Below, in pieces: positions 34,900-43,438 of a DNA stretch of 62,836 nt. Below the pieces are notes generated by a model. It was not told where the DNA came from, searched no databases, and was given only the letters and a program-made list of their open reading frames with translations. The DNA comes from an uncultured Roseburia sp. (GTDB lineage: Bacteria; Bacillota; Clostridia; Lachnospirales; Lachnospiraceae). The stretch is from assembly GCA_910587865.1 (NCBI GenBank), contig CAJUNX010000025.1, positions 1-62,836 of the forward strand, in the 5' to 3' direction. Positions within the stretch are counted from its first letter, which is position 1. Every line of letters starts with the position of its first letter. The position numbers were made by a program, and so were the translations under genes.

Positions 34900-35805
34900 T
34901 CAGGATGTCCGCTGCAGCTTCCGGTAGGAATACGGCGAGACCTGATAATATTTTTTGAAGGTTTCACAGTAATAGCTGGGACCTCCGAAGCCGTATTCAC
35001 CGGCGATATCCGTAATGCTTTTTTCGGTTCCCAGCAGTGAACCGAGACTTTTCCGAAGGCGGTATTTTGTGATGTAGGTGACCGGTGTGTCGCGGAGATA
35101 CCGTTTAAACAGCCAGGAACATTTGCTTTTACAGCAGGAGCCGACAGCAGTGAGATCTTCCAGGCGGATCTGCTCCGTATAGTGGTCTTCTACATAGGCC
35201 ATCATACGTTTTAAAATGGCGAGATCCAGGGAGTCTTTTGAGGAAGGCGCCTCTTCGGCAGGCAGATGTTCGTATAAGATCCCCATAATGGAAAGAAAAG
35301 AAGATAACACCGGAAAGCAGGACGATGGCTGGCTCATATCGCCGCTGCAGGAGCGGTAGATATCGCGCAGATCTGACAAAATTTCACCCTGCCATCCATC
35401 GTGTTTCAGATACAGGTAGGGAAGAGCGGAATGAGCGGTGATGCGCTCAATACAATTCTCGTAAAACCATTCGTTTTTCGGCAGCAGTGAGGGAGAGAGC
35501 AGGATGCAGAGAAATTCGCATTCGTGATGCTCCGCGGAAAAGCCGTAATGCAGCTGCCGGCTGTTTACCATGATTCCGTCACTGGCGGATAATTCGATCA
35601 GTTTTCCGTTTACGTTATAGGTCATCCGGCCTTTGTCGACAACAATAAATTCCAGATCTTCATGCCAGTGGCTGACTGCGGAATAGTCCGGATAAGTGGA
35701 GAGAATGCCGTAGCGCGCATAGGCGGGAAAAAGAGGATTGTTATAGGCAACGGTTTCCGATGCGTCGGGGTTAAAAGCCGGACAGAGTGCAGTGTCAAGA
35801 CGCAT
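34900..35805 (-). CDS. AraC-family transcriptional regulator
   Basis: 301 residues. The N-terminal cupin-like sensor domain (SHWHEDLEFIVVDKGRMTYNV) is followed by a C-terminal double helix-turn-helix (about residues 200-301). The latter has IRLEDLTAVGSCCKSKCSWLFKRYL-type first helix pair and SITDIAGEYGFGGPSYYCETFKKYY second pair, the classic AraC signature. Start is placed at the ATG preceded by AAAGGAG rather than five codons upstream. It is transcribed in the same direction as the GDPD gene behind it and the FNT gene in front. It could regulate either; the inducer, perhaps a sugar, is unknown. Confidence 0.92.
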   Translation of the reverse strand: MRLDTALCPAFNPDASETVAYNNPLFPAYARYGILSTYPDYSAVSHWHEDLEFIVVDKGRMTYNVNGKLIELSASDGIMVNSRQLHYGFSAEHHECEFLCILLSPSLLPKNEWFYENCIERITAHSALPYLYLKHDGWQGEILSDLRDIYRSCSGDMSQPSSCFPVLSSFLSIMGILYEHLPAEEAPSSKDSLDLAILKRMMAYVEDHYTEQIRLEDLTAVGSCCKSKCSWLFKRYLRDTPVTYITKYRLRKSLGSLLGTEKSITDIAGEYGFGGPSYYCETFKKYYQVSPYSYRKLQRTS

Positions 35806-35835
35806 AAAAACTCCTTTCATAAGGGTGGCTGCAGA

Positions 35836-36672
35836 CTAGAGTCTGCAGCTGTCAAAAATAAACAGGTCAAACTGATCGTTTGCCCGAAGATACTCTTCCG
35901 TGCTTTTGATCGTCCAGGCCACGGAGAGTGCACCAAGCTTTCTGCAGAGTCTGCGGGAGAGATTGGACGCATCCCTGTGGTGGTAGGCGATAAAGTCCGG
36001 TCGTGTGACGATGTTTGTAAGTAAAAAGGCAAGCGCCAGCTTTGAAGGGCTGGTTTTGTGCGCGGGATCCTTATAAAATGCCATCGAAAGCTGGCCGCGC
36101 ATGACATCCGGCCGATGGCGGCGATACCAGCGGAGTGCGCGCGGGTGGAAACTCTCGATGCAGTACGGCCCGCGGTAGGAACGAAGAAGCGCGTCGCTGC
36201 GCTCGCAGACCGTGGTCTGCACGACATCGAGTTTGTATTCCACGATCAGCGGCACACGGCCGTCTGCAAGTGCAAGCACTTCCGCGAAAGTGGGAATCAC
36301 GGCATCGGAGTGAGCCAGCTTCATCTGCTGCAATTCCGCAAGCGTGTACTCCCAGACATTTCCGTCAACGCCGCACATCCGTTTCAGCGAGGCGTCGTGA
36401 AAGACGACAGGCACGCCGTCTTTGGAGAGCTGGACATCCAGTTCGATGCCATAGCCATGTTCGATGGCCAGCGCAAAGGCCGGAAGGGAATTTTCCGGTG
36501 CGCTGCCGCTGTTGTCAAACAGGCCGCGGTGCGCATAATGTACGCCTGAAAACGGCGTGCGGTCAGGCTTCCCGTGCATGCGCGGCGCGATCAGGTACAA
36601 AAAGAGCGCGGGCAGTGCGCTGCCGGCCAGAAGCGTCCGGATATCCGGGGTCATCAGATTTTTTTTGTGCAT
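35836..36672 (-). CDS. Glycerophosphodiester phosphodiesterase family protein
   Basis: 278 residues with an N-terminal hydrophobic segment (LLAGSALPALFLYLIAP), so it is probably membrane-anchored. The GDPD TIM-barrel motifs are present: HYAHRGLFDN and PENSLPAF, IELDVQLSKDGVPVVFHD with catalytic Glu/Asp/His, and VEYKLD. Such enzymes release glycerol-3-phosphate from phospholipid-derived diesters or lipoteichoic acid. The start at 36672 has AAGAAGGAAAA upstream; the longer reading overlaps the MFS gene. It follows that gene by 19 bases and is likely co-transcribed with it. Confidence 0.9.
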   Translation of the reverse strand: MHKKNLMTPDIRTLLAGSALPALFLYLIAPRMHGKPDRTPFSGVHYAHRGLFDNSGSAPENSLPAFALAIEHGYGIELDVQLSKDGVPVVFHDASLKRMCGVDGNVWEYTLAELQQMKLAHSDAVIPTFAEVLALADGRVPLIVEYKLDVVQTTVCERSDALLRSYRGPYCIESFHPRALRWYRRHRPDVMRGQLSMAFYKDPAHKTSPSKLALAFLLTNIVTRPDFIAYHHRDASNLSRRLCRKLGALSVAWTIKSTEEYLRANDQFDLFIFDSCRL

Positions 36673-36691
36673 GGTTTTCCTTCTTTCTTTA

Positions 36692-37990
36692 TCAGTCGTC
36701 CACGTCGAAGTTTTCAAGGATGCTGTTCTTTTTTTCCGGCTTTGAATCTCCGTGTTTTACCAGGAGCATCGTGCCGAAGGCGAGCACGGAAAAAACGACG
36801 GCATAGGGGAAGAGCGTCCGATAGGAGACATATTCCAGTAAAAATCCCGACAGGATCGGTGTGACGACCTGAGCCGCCATGGAAAAAGTGTAGTAGTAAC
36901 CGGTATATTTTCCGACATCGGCGTTTGCACTGATCTCCACAACCATAGGAAACGAGTTGACGTTGATCGCCGCCCACGCAAAACCGATGATGCCGAAAAA
37001 GACATTCATCGAAGCGTGGTAAGTCGTGTAAAAGGAGGCGCTCAGATAGCAGAAGATTAAGAGCGCCACACCGATTAAGATCGTACGTTTTCTTCCGATC
37101 CGGCCCGAAAGTGCCCCGATCGGGAGATAGCTGATGATCGCAGCGACGGTCGCCACCATCAGACAGTTGGTATAGCCGCCGTTTTCCAGCCCCCACACAT
37201 GGGTCGCGTAGCGGGAAAATGCGGTGGTGACCGCGTTGTAGGCGATATACCAGAGTGCGACCGAAAGCAGAATAAAGATCAGGCTGCGCCGCACGTCACG
37301 CGGGAGAGGCGCGGCTGTCTCTGACGGAGACTTCTTCTGCGTCCGCGCGTCGGTTTCCCCGTTCGTCTCCGTTTCCCCGGCCCGGATCTGTGCGCGCAGC
37401 GAATTCTCACGGATGGTAAAAAAGAGGATCGCAATACACACGAGCATCAGAAGCCCGATCGAGAGAAACAGCGGAAAATAATCCGGTGTCAGCCCGCCGC
37501 CCACCAGAAAACGGATCATGACAAGCGCGTAGATGCCGCCGACAGCGCCCATGAGATTGATGACGGCATTTCCCCTGCTCCGCAGGGGCTTCGGCGTCAG
37601 ATCCGGCATCAGGGCGACAGCGGGAGAGCGGTAGAGTCCCATTGAGATCAGCAGAAAAAAGAGCGCTGCGATAAACAAAAGCAGACTGCCCTTCTGATCC
37701 GCGACGGGCAGAATCAGCAGAAATACAACGGAGAGGCCGGTTCCGGCCAGGATAAAGGGCATCCTCTTCCCGATGCGCGTGTCTGTTCTGTCGGAAAGCG
37801 AGCCGAAAAACGGCAGCAGAAACAGGGCGAGAATATTGTCGGCGGCCATGATCGCTCCGGTGACCGTCTCGCCTAAGTGAAAGGTATTCTTGAGGATGAG
37901 GGGTATGATATTGTCGTACATCTGCCAGAAGGCGCAGATGGACAAAAATGCCATGCCGATCAGAATGGTCCGCTTGTAGCTCAGTTTCAT
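36692..37990 (-). CDS. MFS transporter (SLC45/sugar-type)
   Basis: A 432-residue permease with twelve predicted helices. The start MKLSYKRTILIGMAFLSICA, the loop FFGSLSDRTDTRIGKRMPFI after helix 2 and a YRSPAVALMPDLTPKPLRSRGNA-like stretch are typical of SLC45/sucrose-type MFS carriers. The repeat motif SGRIGRKRTILIG begins the second half. AAAAGGAGACGTT precedes ATG 37990, and a strong promoter lies upstream. With the GDPD gene downstream it may handle a sugar or glycerophosphodiester, but that is only inference. Confidence 0.9.
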   Translation of the reverse strand: MKLSYKRTILIGMAFLSICAFWQMYDNIIPLILKNTFHLGETVTGAIMAADNILALFLLPFFGSLSDRTDTRIGKRMPFILAGTGLSVVFLLILPVADQKGSLLLFIAALFFLLISMGLYRSPAVALMPDLTPKPLRSRGNAVINLMGAVGGIYALVMIRFLVGGGLTPDYFPLFLSIGLLMLVCIAILFFTIRENSLRAQIRAGETETNGETDARTQKKSPSETAAPLPRDVRRSLIFILLSVALWYIAYNAVTTAFSRYATHVWGLENGGYTNCLMVATVAAIISYLPIGALSGRIGRKRTILIGVALLIFCYLSASFYTTYHASMNVFFGIIGFAWAAINVNSFPMVVEISANADVGKYTGYYYTFSMAAQVVTPILSGFLLEYVSYRTLFPYAVVFSVLAFGTMLLVKHGDSKPEKKNSILENFDVDD

Positions 37991-38035
37991 AACGTCTCCT
38001 TTTCCCCCGTTTTGCGGAATACATATTTTGTATAT

Positions 38036-38064
38036 AGTATATCCTGTTTTTGGAAGAATATCAA
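38036..38064 (-). promoter_or_regulatory. Sigma-A promoter for MFS-GDPD
   Basis: On the minus strand TTGATA (plus-strand 38059-38064), 17-base spacer, TATACT (38036-38041), about 46 bases before the MFS start. Confidence 0.8.
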
Positions 38065-38249
38065 GGAATCCGTGCCGGTCTGCCCTGAAAACAAAGGAAG
38101 AAACCAGGGGATCCGGAATGTCAGAGTGTGTGAAACGGTCAGAGCATGGCTGCATGTTTGAAAAGAGATCCGGTTTGATGAATTGCGTAAAAGGAAGGCA
38201 TCCGTATCGTAAATAATATGTATGCGGGGAACCGGAAGGATGGGGGATG

Positions 38250-38514
38250 CTTATGTGGAATTGGCAATGCAGGCGGATTCTGATCAGTTCCGACGGTTTT
38301 GGATTGATGGCAGACGGAGCCGGTCTTTTTCGCTGATGCGGCGGCTGCATTTCCCCGGCAGGCCGCCGGAGAGGGGCTCGGGATTCCCGATGCCTTTCAT
38401 ACAGCCGTTCCGTTCAATATCCTGAATGAGCCGGCTGATCCGCGTTCGTATTTTTATCCGGTGTCTGGCAGCAGAGGTAATCCTCCCGGGCCTCGTCCGG
38501 CCATATGTTTTCAC
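38250..38514 (-). pseudogene. Degraded YoeB-family toxin gene
   Basis: Pieces of a YoeB mRNA-interferase toxin are spread over frames on the minus strand: IWPDEAREDYLCCQTPDKN near 38455-38506, then ISRLIQDIERN, then GIGNPEPLSGGLPGKCSRRI and SEKDRLRL. A tail, IRIRLHCQFHI, is in another frame near 38250-38285. These match in order the YoeB landmarks W-E-DYLYWQ-DK, IKDIERNPFEG-GKPEPLK, SRRI--EHRLVY and the C-terminal C-x-H-Y. At least two frameshifts separate them and the catalytic tail is changed, so it cannot be functional as read. No YefM antitoxin was found. It fills the gap between the MFS and van-like operons. Confidence 0.65.
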
Positions 38515-38553
38515 CGCCGCGGCTGCGGCGGTTCCGTTTCTTACGCCGGCAGG

Positions 38554-39936
38554 CTAAAATACGCCGTCCAGCAGGTAGTCTTCCACATGCACGATGTTTC
38601 CGGAGCGCAGATACAGGCGCGGGACGCGCCGGCTGACAACGGTTGTGATCTCAGGCTCGATTGTGTCCGCGTAGATCGCGGCTTCCCCGCAGGAGAGTTC
38701 CGCCTCGCCGTCGGTTCCGTAGAGCGTGACCAGGTCGCCGACCGCGGTTTCCGGAAGATCCGTCACGTCGGCGAGCAGCATGTCCATGCATACGTTGCCA
38801 ATCACAGGCACACGCTGACCGCGGATCAGGACGAAGCCCCGGTTGGAATTTCTGCGGCTGTAGCCGTCCGTGTAGCCGCAGGAGACGACGGCGACTTTTG
38901 CGGGACGATCTGCGATAAAGTTCGAGGAATAGCCGACGCATTCTCCGGCAGCCACGTCGCGCAGCATTGCCACCCGTGATTTTAACTGAAAAGCCGGGCG
39001 AAGCGGAGGATTCCATCGCTGGACGGCGCCGGGGCTTACCCCTTTCAGTCCCCACAGCAGGCTGCCCACGCGCACCATATCCATCGCCAGTTCCGGATAG
39101 TTGACAACGCCGCCTGTGTTTAGAAGATGACAGTAAGGCACGGTGAATCCGGCGGAGGCCAGCCGGTCGCGAACCGCGGTAAAACGGGCATGCTGTGCGT
39201 AGCATTCTTTTTTGCTCCGCTCATCGTATGTGAGCGAATTGTACAGGTGCGAGTAAAGCCCGTCGCAGGTGAGTCCGGGAAGGGTTACGGCTGCGAGGAT
39301 TTCACGGGCTGTCCGTGCGATGATGCCGGTATCGTCTGAGTCTGCCATGCCGTCCGGTGCACCGGACGGATCGGACCAGCCTCCGCCGAAGCCCAGCCGG
39401 TTCATGCCGGTGTTGACTTTGATGTGGCAGTTTACGGTGACGCCGGCCAGTGAGGCGGCATCGCTTAATTCCTTCGCGTAGAAGAAGTCGCCGACTGTCT
39501 GCGTCAGGTGATATCTGCCCAGCAGTCCGGCATATTTTGACTCGGTGAGACCGAGAATTAAGATGGGAAGACGAACGCCGCTTTTTCGCAGTTCCACGGC
39601 CTCCGAGAGACAGGCCACCGCAAAGTAGTCAACGCCGCATTCGTTTTCCAGGATCGGCGCCAGACAGGCGGCTCCGTGTCCGTAGGCATCCGATTTTAAA
39701 ACGGCCATCAGCTTTGTGCCGGCCGGAACCATCTCCTCGCGGATCACGCGGCAGGATTCAATCACGCAGTCGAGGTCGATTTCAGCCCAGGTGCGTTCGA
39801 TATAAGCGTCTCTGTGCCTGGCGGAGCGGCCGGTTCTGGGAGACAGAGCGGCGCGCTTTAGTGATATTACGTTTGTCTTAAAGATGATCTTTTCTGATTC
39901 GGCGGCAGTGTCGGCTGCCGGTAACGGATGGTTCAT
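38554..39936 (-). CDS. Alanine (or serine) racemase, last gene of the vanG-like cluster
   Basis: 460 residues. Fold-type III PLP racemase: LMAVLKSDAYGHG carries the PLP lysine, KVNTGMNRLGF and LWGLKGVSP follow, and the C-terminal domain contains ECVGYSSNF with the catalytic tyrosine and VIGNVCMDM. The core from RDAYIERTWAEIDLD is normal length. About 60 extra N-terminal residues have no membrane character, unlike VanT serine racemases of vanC/vanG clusters, which carry a membrane domain. Order and spacing put it 44 bases after vanXY in one operon. It may supply D-Ala or D-Ser for the ligase; specificity is not readable. Start chosen for the GGAGAATCTT before ATG 39936. Confidence 0.85.
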   Translation of the reverse strand: MNHPLPAADTAAESEKIIFKTNVISLKRAALSPRTGRSARHRDAYIERTWAEIDLDCVIESCRVIREEMVPAGTKLMAVLKSDAYGHGAACLAPILENECGVDYFAVACLSEAVELRKSGVRLPILILGLTESKYAGLLGRYHLTQTVGDFFYAKELSDAASLAGVTVNCHIKVNTGMNRLGFGGGWSDPSGAPDGMADSDDTGIIARTAREILAAVTLPGLTCDGLYSHLYNSLTYDERSKKECYAQHARFTAVRDRLASAGFTVPYCHLLNTGGVVNYPELAMDMVRVGSLLWGLKGVSPGAVQRWNPPLRPAFQLKSRVAMLRDVAAGECVGYSSNFIADRPAKVAVVSCGYTDGYSRRNSNRGFVLIRGQRVPVIGNVCMDMLLADVTDLPETAVGDLVTLYGTDGEAELSCGEAAIYADTIEPEITTVVSRRVPRLYLRSGNIVHVEDYLLDGVF

Positions 39937-39980
39937 AAGATTCTCCATTTCTGTACTGTATTTGCCGCGGGTGTACGTGG

Positions 39981-40880
39981 TCATCCCGCGCGGCGTTTCG
40001 ATTCTTTTTTTGTTTTTTCGTCGTGGGCAGGCACGGTTTTTGGCCGGCTCTGCGGTCGGATCTGTCCGGGAAGCGTGTATCTGCTGTGCCAAAGTGTGAC
40101 GATGCAGCCGTCGATGTTGTTGCCGGATACCTGATATGCAGTGCAATCCGGCAGGGCGATGCGCACGGTGTGCGCCATAACGGCCGTGCGCGGTTTGGCA
40201 AAAGCCTGTGCGGCATCTTCCGTCATGGGTACATAGAAGATTTCCGCCTCATAGCGGTCATTTCTGGTAAACAGGTGCTCCCCTTCATACGGGAAGCGCT
40301 TCAGCCACAGAATATATTCCTCGAGCGCCATGTCGTGTTCCTGCATCAGAGCTGCGTGCGGACAGCCGACGTAGCGGAAATGCCAGGGCTCGTGAGCGAT
40401 GTGGGTGACGGCTGTTTTTTCTTTCTGATAGCGCTCGATAAATCCGTAGTCCGCGGCGCGTTTCCGGAATTCCTGACAGATCCCCTCATAGGGAAAGTCC
40501 GGGCGGATAAAATCGATGTCCGCCTTGTTTTCCCCGAGATCAATCGCAAGGCCGGTCTGATGCTCGCTGTGATCGGGCAGCGCGACATATTTTTCGGTGA
40601 ATTCCCTGCCGTTTTCTTTTAAGGAATCCTCATAGATCTGACGCTGTTCGCGCAGCGGGCGAAAGCCGCTGACCGGTACGATTTTTTCTCTGGCCGTCAG
40701 ATCGGTGAGCGCTCCGGCAAGCAGTGCGGCTGCGGTGCGCTGGAGCGTGATGGCCGCATAGCTGCTTTCCACCGGCACGAGCGGCGGGTGGAACGGACGG
40801 ATAATCGGATAGGTTTCATTGACCAGAATCAGGTTTCCGGTGTGTATCTGGTGTCTTTTTAATGTAATCATCTGTTTCAT
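39981..40880 (-). CDS. VanXY/VanY-like D,D-peptidase
   Basis: 299 residues. The zinc D,D-peptidase signature is intact: SGFRPLREQRQIYEDSLKE, SEHQTGLAIDLGE (SxHxxGxAxD with zinc His and Asp), YGFIERY and HEPWHFRYVG (catalytic Glu and zinc His). These match VanXY and VanY_G enzymes that remove D-Ala ends from peptidoglycan precursors in D-Ser-type glycopeptide resistance. There is no signal peptide, favouring the cytoplasmic VanXY type. A C-terminal extension of about 90 residues is not part of the core. Its ATG overlaps the ligase stop by four bases (ATGA), so it is translationally coupled to it. Confidence 0.88.
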   Translation of the reverse strand: MKQMITLKRHQIHTGNLILVNETYPIIRPFHPPLVPVESSYAAITLQRTAAALLAGALTDLTAREKIVPVSGFRPLREQRQIYEDSLKENGREFTEKYVALPDHSEHQTGLAIDLGENKADIDFIRPDFPYEGICQEFRKRAADYGFIERYQKEKTAVTHIAHEPWHFRYVGCPHAALMQEHDMALEEYILWLKRFPYEGEHLFTRNDRYEAEIFYVPMTEDAAQAFAKPRTAVMAHTVRIALPDCTAYQVSGNNIDGCIVTLWHSRYTLPGQIRPQSRPKTVPAHDEKTKKESKRRAG

Positions 40881-42073
40881 TTATCGTATAACCCGGTCAG
40901 CATGTCTAACAGTTCGCCGAAAGACAGACCGGCTCCTTTCATCATAGTGGGAAAACGGCTCATGGCGGTCAGACCCGGGATCGAGTTGACTTCGTTAAAC
41001 ACGATTCTGCCGTCCGGCGTGAGAAAGAGATCCACGCGTGCAAATCCGCTGCATCCTAAGGCGCGGTAAATGATTTTTGCCGCGTTCTGAATGCGGGTTT
41101 CGGTATCCGGATCGATCCGGGCCGGCATGTGGATGACGGCGCTCGCGCGCTCATATTTTTCCGCATAGTCGAAAAATCCATGGTCAAGCTCGATCTCGTC
41201 CACCCGTCCGACAAAAAGTTCATTGATCCCGACGACGGCGCATCCGACCTCAAAGCCCTCGACATTTTCCTCGATGATGACCTCGGAGTCATGGGAAAAC
41301 GCGAGATCTAAGGCAGCGGAAAGCTCGTTTGGGCCAGAGATTCTGCTGATGCCGTAGGAGCTGCCTGCGCGTACCGGCTTGACAAACAGCGGATAGGTCA
41401 GGCAGGCGGTGAGCGCTGCGGCATTGTCCCGTTCAAAGCAGGAAATGGTGACGGCCTTCGGCGCGGCGATTCCGGCGAGCGCTGCGAGCCGGTGCGCCCG
41501 GTCCTTGTCCATGCAGAGTGCGGAGGAGAGCGTGCCGCAGCCGATCACCGGGATTCCGGCGAGCTCAAAGACGCCCTGCACGGTGCCGTCCTCGCCGCAT
41601 TTGCCGTGCAGGACGGGAAACGCGAAGTCGATGCGGGTGGTGCGGACACCGGCGTCCGCCCGGCCGCTGCCGTCAGAAGAGCCGGAAACAGCCGCCGTGC
41701 CGTCCGCCCGGCCGCTGCGAAAAGAGCCGTCCGCGGCGCCCTGTCCAGAGTCCGCGTCCACCCGGCCGCTGCCGTCGGGAGAGTCCGGACAGAAGGAGCT
41801 TTTGGACGGGAATTCGAGGATTCCGTGGACGCTGCGGTTTGGCGATACGACCGTCGGGATCAGAGCTGCGGGATCGTCTGCCCAGGTGTCATCCATCAGT
41901 TTTTCCGGATCCCCGCAGTAGCGGTACCAGTCGCCTTCGCGCGTGATGCCGATGGGGATGATGTCATATTTTTCCGTATTCAGACCGGTGAGAACCGCGT
42001 GTGCGGAGTGGAGTGATACGCTGTATTCGCTGGAATGGCCGCCGAAGAGGACGGCGATGGTTTTTTTGTTCAT
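40877..42073 (-). CDS. VanG-like D-Ala-D-X ligase with in-frame insertion
   Basis: 398 residues. An ATP-grasp ligase resembling VanG more than housekeeping Ddl: FGGHSSEYSVSLHSAHAVL, PVLHGKCGEDGTVQGVFEL, LSSALCMDKDRAHRL, FVKPVRAGSSYGIS, EENVEGFEVGCAVVG, VGRVDEIELDHGFFDYAEKY and NEVNSIPGLTAMSRFP. VanG joins D-Ala to D-Ser, lowering vancomycin affinity; whether this enzyme prefers D-Ser or D-Ala needs assay. Residues about 90-146 are a Gly/Asp/Ser/Arg-rich insert absent from relatives of about 349 residues. GGAGGTAACAG precedes the start. It lies between vanW and vanXY as in vanG operons. Confidence 0.88.
   Translation of the reverse strand: MNKKTIAVLFGGHSSEYSVSLHSAHAVLTGLNTEKYDIIPIGITREGDWYRYCGDPEKLMDDTWADDPAALIPTVVSPNRSVHGILEFPSKSSFCPDSPDGSGRVDADSGQGAADGSFRSGRADGTAAVSGSSDGSGRADAGVRTTRIDFAFPVLHGKCGEDGTVQGVFELAGIPVIGCGTLSSALCMDKDRAHRLAALAGIAAPKAVTISCFERDNAAALTACLTYPLFVKPVRAGSSYGISRISGPNELSAALDLAFSHDSEVIIEENVEGFEVGCAVVGINELFVGRVDEIELDHGFFDYAEKYERASAVIHMPARIDPDTETRIQNAAKIIYRALGCSGFARVDLFLTPDGRIVFNEVNSIPGLTAMSRFPTMMKGAGLSFGELLDMLTGLYDK
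41653..41790. repeat. Imperfect tandem repeat inside the VanG-like ligase gene
   Basis: The block CGTCCGCCCGGCCGCTG recurs at 41653, 41701 and (one change) 41755, at spacings of 48 and 54 bases, both multiples of three. It encodes the low-complexity insert of the ligase. Confidence 0.85.
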
Positions 42074-42145
42074 GTTCTGTTACCTCCGTGGTATCTTTGA
42101 TTTTTCACGGTCAGCCTGCAGTGATGTTCTGCGCAGTTTGTGACC

Positions 42146-42964
42146 TCAGTTTTCTGTGACAATGGTTCCTTCCGGCAGCGGATAACCGATCTGACAGCGG
42201 TTGTCGTAAAGCGGGATCTGCTCCGCCCGCCCGGTCAGGCGGTCGATCCTGCGGCAGGTGACGGATGCATTCTGAAAGATCTGTCCCTGCTTTTTCTCGT
42301 AGGTGACGGACGGGTTATAAATCTCGTAGAAGAAGTCCGGACTGGCATCGGAGAGCAGCGCCCCGTAAATGCTGGTATCGTCAAATGTAATCGATATCTG
42401 ATACGTGTGCGCGGTGCGGTTTGTGACCTTTAAGTCACACCAGCCCTCGCTGACCGTGGCGTCCGTGCCGAACGGCTGGTCCCCCTCCGCGCCCGCCACG
42501 GATTCCGAGGCATGTCCGTGCCGTTCTGTCACGGTCAGGGGCGAGTGCAGGAAGAGCCAGTAGAGCAGATTGCTTAACTGGCAGAGCCCGCCGCCGTAGG
42601 AGCCGGTGATCGCCCCGTTGACTAAGACCAGCCCGTCGCGGTAGGGTTCTTTTCGATCCGCGTTCCGCACACGCATCCAGAAGGAGAAGGTCTCTCCCGG
42701 GCGGATGAGCAGCCGGTGGATGCCCGCCGCGGCGAGCTTTAAATTGTGAACCTTATTGTACTGGTAGCGGATGTCGTAACCGCTGTGTTCATTCACCATG
42801 ACCTGTGAGGAAGAAAAAACCTCGAAGGGCAGGAGTGTGCCGGCGCATTCGTGCGCGTAGCGGTTGTGGTCAAAACGCATCGCCAGGTAAAAGCATTGTT
42901 TCCTCTGCCAGCGCCGCAGGGGCAGCAGAAACGGAAACCGCTGTGTGAGTCGTTTGTTTGCCAT
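42146..42964 (-). CDS. VanW family protein, first gene of the vanG-like cluster
   Basis: 272 residues, closely resembling VanW of the vanB and vanG operons: RLTQRFPFLLPLRRWQRK at the N-terminus, YDIRYQYNKVHNLKLAAAGI, RPGETFSFWMRVR, GGGLCQLSNLLYWLFLHSPL, ATVSEGWCDLKVTN and the C-terminal RCQIGYPLPEGT. VanW has no established biochemical role and is an accessory gene of glycopeptide resistance. Transcription W to G to XY to racemase matches the known vanG order. No vanR/vanS regulator gene is present, and the 474-base gap upstream holds no convincing minus-strand promoter. Confidence 0.9.
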   Translation of the reverse strand: MANKRLTQRFPFLLPLRRWQRKQCFYLAMRFDHNRYAHECAGTLLPFEVFSSSQVMVNEHSGYDIRYQYNKVHNLKLAAAGIHRLLIRPGETFSFWMRVRNADRKEPYRDGLVLVNGAITGSYGGGLCQLSNLLYWLFLHSPLTVTERHGHASESVAGAEGDQPFGTDATVSEGWCDLKVTNRTAHTYQISITFDDTSIYGALLSDASPDFFYEIYNPSVTYEKKQGQIFQNASVTCRRIDRLTGRAEQIPLYDNRCQIGYPLPEGTIVTEN

Positions 42965-43100
42965 GGAATCGTCCTCCCTGTAAAACCCTGCATCCGTGAC
43001 GTGCAGGACGTACGTTTTAAAAACTGTATTTAGTGTAGCAGAGCCGCGCCGAAAAGTCTTTTATACCAGGTTAGTGTTTTGTTTCCAAAATACCGACGAT

Positions 43101-43144
43101 TTTATGAAGAAAAGATGAAGATGCGATCATGTTTTCTTCATAAA
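43101..43144. promoter_or_regulatory. Perfect 13-bp inverted repeat in the vanW/MATE divergent gap
   Basis: TTTATGAAGAAAA (43101-43113) and TTTTCTTCATAAA (43132-43144) are perfect complements with 18 bases between, extendable with one bulge. AT-rich dyads of this kind are often operators. It lies between the divergent VanW and MATE genes. A second hairpin (AAACGGC-gct-GCCGTTT, about 43158-43174) follows. Confidence 0.5.
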
Positions 43145-43298
43145 TCGTGCATGTTATGAAAAACGGCGCTGCCGTTTCTTTGCGCTTATAGTATAGAAGC
43201 TGTTTCTTACGGGGACGTGACCGGGAAGTGAGAGATCTGTCACTTTGCATCCGGATGATGTGATTTTTTCGGAAGAAAGGCGAATGGTACTGTCAGTG

Positions 43299-43327
43299 TT
43301 GAAAAGCAGGCTTCGGACGCGTATAAT
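43299..43327 (+). promoter_or_regulatory. Sigma-A promoter for the second MATE gene
   Basis: TTGAAA (43299-43304), 17-base spacer, TATAAT (43322-43327), leaving a leader of about 105 bases. Confidence 0.75.
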
Positions 43328-43438
43328 GGATACCGGGAGATCATTTTCTGGTCGGGATTCATTTGATAAAAACCAGGGAATACACCTGTTTCATTGAGAA
43401 ACGGATAAAGGAAATGTAAGGAAAGAAGGAATCGTAAC

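Noticed and set aside
42965..43438. vanR/vanS or a peptide regulator upstream of vanW
   Set aside because: No coding frame of suitable length or motif in the gap; the flanking gene is a MATE exporter.
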